Positions 10,163 to 20,594 of a DNA stretch of 27,931 bases are shown here, piece after piece. A model generated the notes under the pieces. It was given only the letters and a program-made list of their open reading frames with translations, made no database searches and was not told the origin of the DNA. Position 1 is the stretch's first letter; every line of letters begins with the position of its first letter. Made by a program: the position numbers and the translations under genes. Source of the DNA: Tubiluchus corallicola (Eukaryota > Priapulida > Priapulimorpha > Priapulimorphida > Tubiluchidae); contig JAQGDQ010001723.1 of the NCBI GenBank assembly GCA_030141605.1, forward strand, positions 1-27,931, given 5' to 3'.

Positions 10163-11300
10163 TGCAATGTACCAACATCAACAGCCACAACAACAACAAG
10201 TTTTAATTATCTCGTACAAAAAAAGATAACTTTTCTGCAGATTTTATCATATATACGAAGACTAAATACGAGTTTTTCTACAACTTCACAATGTTAACTA
10301 CATATGAGTGTAGAAAATAAATTGCTTTACTTCATTTTACCAATAGCTATATTTTACAATGCCACATGAAACATTTTCTTATTTGAAGATTCATTTTAAC
10401 TTTTTTTGCAATTTAATATTTCTAATAATAAAAAATAATTTCTGTTAATGAAAAATAATAAAAAATGTATTTTTATAGTGGATAGCCTTTTGTTTAACTC
10501 GTGCCCTCCTCTGATATGACATGCTCCACATCTATTACTTCAAAATCACAGTAGGACATACCTAAGGAATTCTTCTTCTTGCAGTCTCTTTACAAGCCTA
10601 ACATGCTTCATCAGGAGTGAGCTTGCCCATTAATTTTACTGGCCGTTTTTTGGTCATTTCCAACACGACAATGAGCACCTTTGTGTTGTTTACAGTACAC
10701 AATTTATTTATGTAATAAAAATCATAACACAAATATCTCCTAAACATTAAAAAGCAATTTTTAAACAAGCCATTTTACTATAATTAGGTACATGCAATTA
10801 GTTATCATTTAGATAACAAAACATTTTTTAATGAAATCTGTTATTCTGCAACGAGCAAAAGTACTTAAATATACGTGATGAACATTTTGGAATAAATACA
10901 AATGTTTAACAGCGAATCGTTTTACATAGTTGTATTAGATGTATTATTTACAATCATACGTGTATATGTCACAGAGCTTACGTTTGTAGACTTACAGCGA
11001 TGCGATTTTAGAGAAACATTGTTTGTAGATGTGTGTGATTTCAGTCTATTGCACTAAGTTGCTAATTACAACAGCAGATTTTAATATGAGCAGTTGTACT
11101 TCGTGGCTTAGCATACTGAATGACCGCAGTCATATTTGTCATCAAAAATGAAATATTTTGTTTAACATGCTCTTCAAAATTGCTTTAAATTATTTTGTTC
11201 AACTATATACAGACCCAATACACAGATATCTTTATACTCATTTTGACACTCGCAACCTCTAAACAACTATTCGTGACACTTGCACTTTTACTACAATGAT
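10163..11300. other. Annexin 3' UTR and AT-rich intergenic DNA
   Basis: The annexin 3' UTR probably ends soon after AATAAA at 10316-10321. Beyond it lies strongly AT-rich DNA (for example 10380-10470, runs of aataataaaaaataat). No open frame, RNA gene or repeat was recognised. Confidence 0.55.
10316..10321 (+). terminator. Poly(A) signal of the annexin gene
   Basis: AATAAA about 154 bases after the stop codon, followed by T-rich sequence. Confidence 0.6.
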
Positions 11301-11309
11301 TATAACGAT

Positions 11310-11665
11310 TTGAGGCCGTCCTGAGAGTGTTCAAGTTCAATAAAGACACTTAGTGGCTTCGTTCACCAGCAGTTTAAGTGTGTAAAAGTGACGGGGCCCT
11401 TGGCGATAACTGCGGAATTTAGCCAAGGCTGCTCAGATTGTTAGTTCATCAAGAATAGCTATAAATATTAGCAGTAAGTGAAGGTTAAACTTTCCTTACC
11501 TTTACAATTAAATTTGAATTGAAAACAGTAGAGAGGATATAGATAAATAGATAGTTGGATAGAGTTAGAGAGAGATAGAAAGAGAGAGAGGGAGAAGAAA
11601 GAGAAAGAGAGACTGAGACGGACGAACTAAAAGAGAAAGACAGGGGGAGAGGCAGATAGGGAGAA
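11310..11665. repeat. Copy of annexin intron 7 block plus GA tract
   Basis: Diverged copy of 9800-10080, aligned in order over about 200 bp and ending in an impure purine tract. No copy of exon 8 follows: the expected reading frame is not visible at 11665-11745. Confidence 0.75.
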
Positions 11666-11744
11666 GCTTTTCTGACACCGTGGCTATTTAATCAGGTTAA
11701 TTTAAGCATATTTAACACGCTTCAATAATAAGCATGCAACAGTC

Positions 11745-12305
11745 ACTCTTACGTTAGCTAAAAGTCAGTGACGTAGGCGTGATTATGCAGATATTGCGGG
11801 TGTGCTGCCATCTATAGCCCGCGACTATAAATTAAATGTTGCTTAGTTACGCTTATGCAAATAGCAATAAGCAACCTTTTGCAGGAAACGAATTTTAACT
11901 TACTGCCAACACGCCTTTGGATTTCTGTTTAGTTTATTAGTATAGGGTGCAGGCGCAGACGAGATGGCATTGGTCCAAATCCTTGGGTCAAGATCTTGCG
12001 ATGAAGGACAAGCCATTCTTCAAGTGTTCCCCGGTACGTAGGTTATGATAACTTTCTCTGTACGTTTCAACGAGTCCTTAATACCAAAATAAATAAATGT
12101 AAGCAAAGTTGTAGCAAAAAAACAAATTGCAACAGAATTTTTCTCATCAAATTCTATTAGAATCTGGTCTGAGATGCCTTAAAAAAATCGGCCAAAAGTC
12201 GGGCTTAGAATTTTTGAGCCATATGCCTAAATCAGAGATGGTGCATACCGGAGACAAAAAATTCTAGATTCTAGAGGGAAATTTCGTAATATTAACTAAC
12301 AATGA
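11745..12305 (+). pseudogene. Partial annexin duplicate (promoter-like block plus exon 4 copy)
   Basis: A promoter-like block (11755-11900) is followed almost directly by the end of an intron and an exon 4 copy at 11946-12033. It keeps the acceptor (tatag) and donor (gtacgt). The copy is open and in the same phase, reading GAGADEMALVQILGSRS and on to QVFPG, 88 nt against 85 in the parent (one extra codon). The calcium loop GAGTD has become GAGAD. Exons 1-3 are missing between promoter and exon, and no copies of exons 5-8 are seen downstream, where intron-like similarity runs on to about 13430 and then a LINE begins. It is most simply a rearranged fragment, but the open frame and splice sites leave open use as an exon. 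Confidence 0.7.
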
Positions 12306-12775
12306 CTTCTGTTTTCTTGCTCATTTTATTTGTTTTGATTTTGGGCGGCTGTCTTGAAATAAACTATTACTTCCTGTGAAGGATTTTAGGTTATTTTATT
12401 ACTCCAGTGTTCTCTCATTCTGTAAACCCCCTATACTGTCCTTTAACTGCATTTGTATGTATGTCTTGACTTGGCTTCTCTCTGTCATGCTCCACTGAAA
12501 GAGCTAGTTTACCTGGTCTGTTGGCAGTCTGTTCTTGGCTAAGAAAGTTGTTGTTGTTTGTCTCAGTTAAACCATTTATTTGTCAAGAGTAGTAGAGACA
12601 TGATGTAAGTTTTTTTTGATTATTCAGTCTCTCTTTATTATTAATTTCTTCGTTTTCTTTTTGGCTCAAATTACTTTGTTATATTTTGTTATGATTTTTC
12701 TTACAGATAAAACGTAATAAATCTACTCAAACATGAATTTTTTGACTTTTGGCATCATGAAGTAGTAGTCTCTCA
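12306..12775. other. Insertion within duplicated annexin intron
   Basis: This segment interrupts the match between 12034-12305 and 12870-13430 and the single intron 4 of the parent gene. It is T-rich and ends just before a CTTA microsatellite, as some retroelements end in a short-period tail, but no reading frame or element class was recognised. Confidence 0.4.
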
Positions 12776-12868
12776 CACTTCCTGACTTACTTACTTGCTT
12801 ACTTAATTACTTCCTGACTTACTTACTCACTTGCCTGCTTACTTACTTACTTGCTTCCTTACTTACTG
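12776..12868. repeat. (CTTA)n-like tetranucleotide microsatellite
   Basis: Imperfect array of cttacttacttgcttactta-type units with interspersed cctga and cctg variants, about 90 bp. Confidence 0.9.
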
Positions 12869-13430
12869 CCTAACGATTTCAAAAGTGCTGAGTGACATTT
12901 TATATTTATGACGTCATTATCTGTTATAAAATAACCTTCCTTGTCATCAATGTCCAGTCACATGATTTCCATGGCTTCTAAATGGTGCCTGGAGACCAAA
13001 AATCTGTTGTATATCCTAAATAGTCGATCCCAGAAGAGATTAATGTCTTATGGGGAAGTTGAGCATATAAACCAAAAAGTATAAAAAAACTCCATTACAT
13101 ACATTACAAAAACTAAACTGTACAAGCAGTAGAAATGGACGCGATGTTCTGAATAATATGCTTCTAATTTCGGGCTAGTGATGTGTCCAAGATAGTAATG
13201 GAAAAGGTAGTAGGCCTAAAGTATTCTTATCAGTAAATAGAAACTACAAAATAGGATTTCTTGACCAAATAGTCTGGAGCCCCATGCACTGTGCATGATA
13301 TTTGAAAAAGATACACAAAAATACAATTTTTATAACAATTATATATACGCTAAAATGGCTGCCAAAGTAGCTCGTTAACTTAGCATGTAATTACAATTAT
13401 TGATAATATCAGCTTAAAATCATTAAATGA
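12869..13430. other. Distal part of duplicated annexin intron 4
   Basis: Diverged similarity to about 7040-7440 continues (tatgacgtca, cataaacc.aaaagtataaaa, gcctaa.gtattctta, gaaactacaaaa, gtagctcg.taactta). It stops around 13430 where the minus-strand LINE sequence begins. Confidence 0.55.
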
Positions 13431-13432
13431 AT

Positions 13433-13700
13433 TTCTTTGCCAAAAAATTTATATTTACATGTTTCTCACAATATATTTTAAGAAGACAAGAGGAAATTGC
13501 ATTTCTATCCCGATCTTTTCTGACTGGATCTCGGAAACCGGAAAGACGTATTTCATCATTTGCTAGGGACTGATCTAGCAATGTTTCTGTCAGAACGATG
13601 ACATCATAATTGTTGGTGTTAGCGACTAACTGCAACTCGTCCAACTCAAAGGATTCGTTATTCGCTAGGAGGCTTCGTACGTTGGAGTGATAGAAAGAAA
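13433..13700 (-). pseudogene. LINE ORF2 endonuclease N-terminal fragment
   Basis: The open piece contains ANTNNYDVIVLTETLLDQS and LSGFRDPVRKDRDRN, a non-LTR endonuclease start with the conserved TET metal-site glutamate. The 25 codons before it, in the same reading direction, are HSNVRSLLANNESFELDEL. Where copy 1 has YNPGPLNK, this copy reads NNNPTNK, so the 2A-like motif is eroded. After RDRN the expected glycine-rich G.GV block does not appear and the frame runs into unrelated sequence. Confidence 0.8.
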
Positions 13701-13814
13701 AAAACTTTTGTTTGTAGGATTGTTATTAGTGTTTCCGTAACTGTTTACGTTGTGAGTATTATTGAATGTTGCTAGAAAGAGTTTTATTAGACTCTCTCAT
13801 GGATAACGCTTCTT

Positions 13815-15065
13815 TATATTTCGGGCACCCCCTATGCCCCAGCCTCGTGCGCGCCACCACAGTTTGAACATTTTACACGTTCATTGCTACAAGTGCTGGT
13901 TTTATGACTAGATAAACATTTTTCACAGACAGTTTCAGATTCGCACCATTTTTCTACATGATTATATTTGTAGCAGTTGAAGCACTGTACTTGTTTGTTA
14001 GCGACTATGAACTTCTCGACTTATTACCAATGGGAATGCCATCAAAGGTAGCAGTTTCTAAATCGTAATAATAGTAGCTGAATTAAAATATACTTTAGCT
14101 AGGAGAAGCACCGTTCCATCTTTTTTCTTGAATCTGTCCTCTTTTACGTCAACGTAATGTTTTTTAATCTCATCTAATGGTTCATCATTGGTCAAGCTTA
14201 GGTCTCAGTCTCGTAGTAAACCAATGGTATTTTGCAGAGGCTCTATGCCCAATTACGAAGGCAGCCAGTTATCTATCATTAACTTTGCTTCTTCTTTGTG
14301 CTTAAGTTGCACTTGTATCATACCTTTAGCTGTCTTTCTGATGTTGTCAAACTGCGTTAGAGGGAAATGGTGGGATAATTGTTTTTTGATGGAGACGGAT
14401 CACAAATGGTTTTGGTTAATTTCATTTTGTCGTGAGACTTGTTTTCTATTGACAGCTTGGCACTATTCTTGGCTCTAGGCATCGATACTGTATCACTCCA
14501 CAATGGTTTTGAGCTGCAGCTCATTTTATTGTCTAGAGCTTCAAGTTTGCCACTCAACTGGCTAATTCTAGTTTCGAAGTCGAACTGACAGACAGTTTGC
14601 TTTCCGGACAGAATATTCAGGACCTCAGTTACTTGATTTTTGTCGTTGCATAATTTAATCAAATTGATGGCTGCAGTTTTTAAAGAGCTATAATTTTGCC
14701 TTCAGGGCTTGCACTGCTTTCTTTGTTTTCTGTTTCAGTGAAGTATAGGCTAGTGTCCAAAGTAACTGTAGCCCTACTATCTAAAGAAATACATGTTAAG
14801 TCACTGACAGAATTTCGCCTATTGTTCTCATCTAGGTGATTGTTTTCGCATTTGCTGCACACAACAGCGCAGAGTCTTGCAAGACGTACTGGTGATTTAG
14901 CAGACTGGCAAAACTCACAACTTTTTCTTTCTCTAGCTTGTTTGCTAAAATCGGTCGATTTGTCGCCCCGTCATGTTGAAGTTCTGGTAGTTCATAGAGA
15001 GCACGTATATATTGGGGTGTTTTGGGAGGGAGTTGACACATATGCTTTGAGCAGTGAGACGACAA
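13815..15065 (-). pseudogene. LINE ORF1 (nucleic-acid-binding, zinc knuckles), broken
   Basis: ORF1 proteins of this LINE type bind the element RNA. On the minus strand at about 13845-14000, the residues CFNCYKYNHVEKWC fit C-X2-C-X4-H-X4-C. They are followed by CEKCLSSHKTSTC and CSNCGGAHEAGA, a three-knuckle array as in jockey/CR1-like ORF1. Further upstream (about 14840-14925) CEFC with eleven residues, then C-X4-C-X2-C, forms another Cys cluster before SKCENNHLDENN. Open pieces are 14832-15065, 14680-14862 and 14357-14662 in different frames. It is divided by frameshifts and a stop after the last knuckle. Confidence 0.75.
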
Positions 15066-15069
15066 GACA

Positions 15070-15093
15070 TATCCATCTCTCTCTCACTCTCTC

Positions 15094-15135
<42 letters not shown>

Positions 15136-15159
15136 TTCTCTCTCTCTCACTTTCCCCCT

Positions 15160-15195
<36 letters not shown>

Positions 15196-15216
15196 TTTTC
15201 TCTCTCTCACTTTCCC

Positions 15217-15271
<55 letters not shown>

Positions 15272-15290
15272 TTTTGTCTCTCACTTTCCC

Positions 15291-15335
<45 letters not shown>

Positions 15336-15336
15336 G
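15070..15336. repeat. Long (TC)n/(GA)n tract with periodic interruptions
   Basis: About 265 bp of ctctct with recurrent cactttcccccttctctct and ctctctttttctctct interruptions, so it is partly a higher-order tandem repeat with a period of about 60-70 bp. It abuts the 5' side of LINE copy 2. Open frames through it (14840-15343 + and 15054-15437 +, both Ser/Leu, and 14992-15210 -, Arg/Glu) are low-complexity artefacts. Confidence 0.97.
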
Positions 15337-15533
15337 TCAATGATCTTTCATGGAGTAAACAATTATACTCATTTTATGTCATTTCTCTGTTCATAGTCTC
15401 AGTTACTCATTATTGCAGTACACTAATCAACTTTTAATTATACCCAAACTTGTAACTATCTGTCTTGCACACTCGCTGCGACATTTAAACATCTATACAG
15501 TGATATCGTATATATTAACATTCTCGGTATGTT

Positions 15534-15556
15534 ATATATATATATATATATATATA
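15534..15556. repeat. (TA)n microsatellite
   Basis: An uninterrupted tatata run directly preceding the second copy of dispersed repeat B. Confidence 0.95.
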
Positions 15557-15815
15557 AGATTCGAGGCTACAGCTTCGCCGATAGCACCATTTGCGGCAAT
15601 CTATAGATCAAACGAAAGGTCTCGATCTATTGTCGTCTCATTGGGGGTTTATTTTTCGAATCGGGCCCACCGCGAGGAATGGGGGGCAAAAAGCCCCCCA
15701 AAATGGCAATTTTTCGTCCCCTTTTTTGCAAAACCTATACGCCTGAGGTCTGAAGAACAGGAACTGGCCATGGGGAGTGCTGGCTATGGATAGAACGGCC
15801 CATTCAGCGGTGGGT
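15557..15815. mobile_element. Dispersed repeat family B, copy 2
   Basis: Collinear with 4711-4960: ggctacag, atagcaccattt, gtctcattgggggttt, ttttcgaatcgggcc, ggggcaaaa, ttttttgcaaaacctatacgcctg, ctggccatggg, gcccattcagcggtggg. Richer in G/C than its surroundings. No recognisable coding domain or terminal repeat, so class unknown. Confidence 0.65.
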
Positions 15816-16645
15816 GCAGTATACTAATTATTCCAGTAATATTAGCAACATCCTATATGTAAGAAGCAACCTGAAATACCAACTAAACTGTGAATAAATA
15901 TGATGAACAAGCTAGATGAATCTAAAATAATCAGTTGATTTCTTACTAGTTACATTATTCTTCCATTTTTGATTAGTGTTCATATTCATTTTTTGAATAA
16001 TCGTCAATTCCAAAAATGCAACATAATTAGTTGTCATGCTGTTTGTTAGGGTTAGTTGTTGTTCAACGTAAGCAGATGTCCTATTTTCCTAGCTGACGTC
16101 ACAATGGAGTGATAGAACAATAAGGCTCAACGTTAACTGCGTATTTTAAAGTTAACATACACTATGTTTGCACTTGTTGGAACTATGGTGCACTTTTAAA
16201 ATGAACCTTATAGATATTGGCAGTCATTTTAATTATTCTTTCTTCAAAGTTTCAGCCTTCTATGGATAGAGAGAACAGATTTACTTGTTAAAGACGAATG
16301 GATTTGGATTTTAATGATCAACTTTTTTAACAACCGGGGCGATGGTGAGTCTAGCCATAGTAGATTTTTTGAACTTCGTGGTGGTGATCACATGCAGAAA
16401 TAAGATGCACCGTTGGAGTGTCACTAAGTGATTCCATTTGCCTGTGAATCCATCAATCCAACGCCATATATTTTCTCACTCGATTCCTCACTTGCATTTA
16501 CATGGTCTAAAGTCTAAAAGCATTTAGAGCGCAGGTGCCACACTTGTTAGACTCTGCTAATAGTTTTAGTAAATTAATATTATGAGACTAGTAAAGTGTT
16601 CGCAAGAATAATGTATTTTCATCTAAATGTTCCCTCCTGCGTGAC
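15816..16645. other. Intergenic, one weak exon-like segment
   Basis: AT-rich and mostly featureless. At 16256-16344 an 89-nt segment is bounded by tttcag and gtgagt and is open in one frame (it includes VKDEWIWILMINFFNNRGD), faintly like the annexin block EWRMRMLINCRMM. Too weak to call an exon. Confidence 0.35.
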
Positions 16646-17091
16646 ATGCAAAACAGGGGCGGAACTAGATGTGGCAAGCAAGGGGGGGGCGCAAAAATTT
16701 TCTGGGAGGGCGAGGTATCCGAAGTGGTTAAATAATGGTTAAGCCAATTTTTATCCCCTTTATACTGCCCCTTTTATACTATAATTAGCATGTGTTCAGG
16801 ACGGCGTAGCGGACAGAGCAATAATGAGAAAATTAACTCTCAGTTAACCTAACGTTAATAATGAACTAAATTGTTATTTACAGAAATTTATCACACACTA
16901 GTTTTAAGAAAATAATACGCAGGAAATAATGTCAAAATGAAATGTGGAACGGTACGTCATTCAGAAAGTTACACCAGCCTTGTTACGACAACAAGTTTAT
17001 TGTGTGCGAACGCAATTTTCACTGCAAAAAATTATTTATCCGATTTTGCAGGGGGGGCTCTCTCCCCCCTAGTTCCGCCCCTGATGCAAAA
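16646..17091. mobile_element. hAT-type MITE with target-site duplication
   Basis: The 430-bp element (16654-17083) begins CAGGGGCGGAACTAG and ends with its exact reverse complement, CTAGTTCCGCCCCTG: a perfect 15-bp terminal inverted repeat followed by further G-rich/C-rich complementarity. It is flanked on both sides by the identical 8-mer ATGCAAAA (16646-16653 and 17084-17091). CAGGGG ends and an 8-bp duplication are hallmarks of hAT elements. The interior encodes no transposase, so it is non-autonomous. The perfect ends suggest a fairly recent insertion. Confidence 0.93.
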
Positions 17092-17823
17092 CAGAAAATA
17101 AACACACGACTTGAAAATCTGCGTTACAAGTTACAAGTTACTTTTGTGCCTGGTAATAGCAGACAGGAAAACATTATGTCACGTTTGAGTTTTGACTTGC
17201 CTTTTTGGCAGCAGCATCAGTAGGTTTTTAATGTGATATTTTATTTATTAAAAATGTAGACTTTTGCTAGAGTTCAAATAATAAGTTAGCATCATAGCAA
17301 CAGTCAGCAAGTTCAATTCCCAAGTTTATATTTTTTGTCTGCTTATAAAAATATACTCTGATTAATTACTTGCACTTTCAATCCACTTTCATTCTAAATT
17401 GCCTTTTATATCAGGAATTTGTACACGTTATAACGTGTTGTTTTCTAGATATATAACATGTTGTTTTTCAGGTAATCTTTATAACACATTTTTGGCACAG
17501 GCAGGCGCCATCTTGCATGTCTCAAAAGAGTTAATCACCGATTTTGGCTAACCTTTGTTCATGGCACCTGAAACTATGCTAACAGAATCTGAAAGGGAAA
17601 ATGAATTCTATTGCTGAAATTCTAGGTTCTATTTTACTGATTATCTTTTTACTGATGACCTCCTCAACACTTTTGACGATAATTGTCTTGGTTGTGTTTG
17701 CATCACAATTAACATTCGACATAAACCCTTCCTTGGAAACCTCATACCTGAACATTTAGTTCTGTTGCTTAGCAACTGGGTTAACAGAAGTAATTGTTTT
17801 ATTTGAAGGCGTAAAAAGTAGAA
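17092..17823. other. Upstream region of the trypsin-fold gene
   Basis: AT-rich, no gene or repeat recognised. It must contain the promoter of the gene starting at 17824, but no convincing TATA box was located. An in-frame stop (17812-17814) precedes the start codon. Confidence 0.5.
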
Positions 17824-20556
17824 ATGATTTACAGAGTAGCAATTACATCTATTTTGCTCTATATAATGTGTTCGTGGTATGAAATACGTCAGCCAAAAGA
17901 TGAAGTCTCCCAAAATTTGAAAGATACAGTAATGCTAAACTCGAGCAACAGAGCAATACCTCATCATGGAATTGTCAGACGTTCAGCTGATGATGGTTAG
18001 TAAAACTATATATTATGTTGCCTTGGGTTTTGACATTTCGTATGTATTTTCTTTAGTTAAAACATTGAGCAGCGAAATCTTTTTGAATGTCTCACATTTA
18101 TAATTTTGATTCTTCTACTGATATAAAGATTAATTTTCTGATTTATATGATTCAATACGATTATATTACATTGTTTACAGGATTAGTTCTACCAGAACCC
18201 AGAATTATTGGAGGTGAAGAAGTAGTTGGTAGAAAATTTCCTTACATGGTAAATAGGCTGATTATTTTTAACGAAAAGAGATTTATTAGTCAAAAATGTT
18301 TTATTCCAAACAAAATAATGTAAATTTGCACCAATCGTCGCTTATTGTCTTCCAATGTTTGATTTTTAAGTACCACTGCCATTAGTTTACATTTCCGAGG
18401 AAAGAATAGTTTGTTAACCCTTTCAGTCCCAAATTATTTTTTAGTAAGAAAAAATTTTTGGCTTAGTACTTTTGTTCAGTACATCCATCTTGTTTACACA
18501 TAATAATTATTTTTTCTACCTGTGCCCACGTGCTAAATACAGCCTGTATCCCACGGGATACACTGGGATTCAATAGAAGCATGAAATGTGCTTCATTTTG
18601 CAACTGCTGATAATTTTTTTAAAGTATTTAAGGCATTTAGTATGCATGCTACGCTGATCTGTACAAAGTCGTCTCTAAAGTACTGTACCTTGAGCAGTTT
18701 TTTATGCTATGTAGAGTTTCTAGCTTGCCATTTTATCACTATTTTTAGTCTCTTGTTATTGGCTTAAATCAAAATAACTATTAACAGATCAAATAACTGT
18801 CAGTTTTAAAATTTTATTAATTTTAAAGGCAGAAAATATTCTCGTATCCCACGGGATACAAGGGGTATGAAAGGATTAACATTTGCTCGTCATATCTTTC
18901 CCATTATTTTTGTCCACTTTTTGAATATGCTCTTCATACAAATTACAGGATACCTAAAATCGTACATATTCGTTAAACAGGTTTCACTCCAAAAAACGAA
19001 AAGGATATTTATCGGACAAGACATTTACACAGTCAATTATGTGTGTGGAGGAATACTCCTCAACGACAAGTGGGTTTTGACTGCTGCACATTGCATTGAT
19101 GTGTAAGTAAAATGAAATGTATCAGAAATAAAAGGGTCATTTTGCCTTACGTCATCCCTTCATCATCGTCATCATCCCAGTAGGTCTATTGTAGACATTG
19201 GCCTGACAGAATTCTAAAATAAAAGAACAATTGAAAGAAAAACTGCTTTATTCTCAAGACCAGTCCTTAATACTTGTCAATACTGGCAAACGGCGCCCAT
19301 GCGGGAAGAGCGAGAGAGAGGGAGAGAAGAGGCAGTATGTTCTATAAAGCAAAAAAATGTTACCTTGGCGCGAGCCCCCCCCCTGGAGGGTGAGGCCCTG
19401 GGGAAGTATGACCACCCCCCCTTGAAATAGGCCCTGCGAACAACTAGTTTTACAACATTATTAGTACAAATTATGTAACTGTCGGGAAAATCCCTTTCTC
19501 TCATCTAATGCCTATGAATATATTTATTTTCTGTGTTGGTATAATTATAAGCAATCCAACAATTCTAGAAGCCTTTCGATTCTTCTTATGTTATTTTCCT
19601 TGCTTAAAATTGTTTTACCATGAAAGGTCGAGTACTGCCTTTCAGTGTTATACTAGAAAGCACCTTATATATATATATATAATATATAATAATCTTTATT
19701 TGCCATTAAAATACATTGATAATCACTGATAAAAACTTTGTAGAGATGATCAATCAGTGTTAGTTAATAAAAACTTACACTGCTAAAGGCAAATTCGTTA
19801 GTGCAGTCTAAACTACTGTGCAGTAATGGAAAGTAACGACGAATAAAATCAAACATATTTACAGCTATGCACAAAAAATGAAAAAAACTATGATTTAATT
19901 AATATGGCCGTGGATATATGAATTCTGAATTAGTGTGTATGTTGTCGTACTGGTGTGATGGTATTTCATATCTGGTTAATATTAGTGATCTTAATTTTGT
20001 TTTAAATGGTGATAGGGACTTGATTTGTTTAACCTGTAATGCTAGAGAATTCCAAAGTCCAATGAATTCTTGTGCAATTATGCATCGATTTATTAAATTC
20101 AATGTGTGTTTATTACACAGAATAGAGACTGGGTATGAAAGTTTAATACACTTTGGAAGCAACAAACTAGATCAGCCAAAGCAGAAACGTTGGGTATGTT
20201 TCAATTTTACATTGTTAACCTTTTTTGCATTCACCATTGTAAATCATGCTGCTTGGAACATGTACGCTAGAATTAATACTCTCTGCTATGCTTTTAGGTG
20301 TATTGGACCAAGAAACATCCTTCTTATAAGCCGTATAATGGAAGCATTCGAAAAATGGACCCTAATACGCATATTGATATTGGTCTTGTGCGACTGGATA
20401 CCAAAGTTGCGTTTGATGACGATATTCAACCTGCTAAACTAGCACGCTGTCACGATCTTGATTACGTCAATCAGAGGGTTACTTTTATAGGATGGGGTGA
20501 AACTGACCCGGGTATGTCTCCAAAAAAATTATTCCTAATCTTATTCATTATGTTTT

Positions 20557-20594
<38 letters not shown>

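Larger units (their letters stand above)
13430..15065 (-). mobile_element. LINE family A, copy 2: ORF1 plus start of ORF2
   Basis: Read on the minus strand, the order is: an ORF1 N-terminal region, a Cys cluster, a central region, CCHC knuckles, and then ORF2 starting SFYHSNVRSLLANNESFELDEL. The LANNESF.LDEL block matches LINE copy 1 at 1690-1760, so both belong to one family. The element is present from its 5' side and lost beyond the first about 70 residues of the endonuclease, with a loss of similarity near 13430-13490. This is the opposite of usual 5' truncation. Several stops and frameshifts make it inactive. Confidence 0.82.

Noticed and set aside
14840-15437. Ser/Leu-rich and Arg/Glu-rich open frames
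   Set aside because: Produced by the TC/GA microsatellite on either strand.
19103-20297. Direct splice from protease exon 3 (ends 19102) to the exon at 20298
   Set aside because: Phases do not match (2 versus 0) and about 25 residues of the trypsin fold would be missing; the small exon 20121-20193 resolves both.
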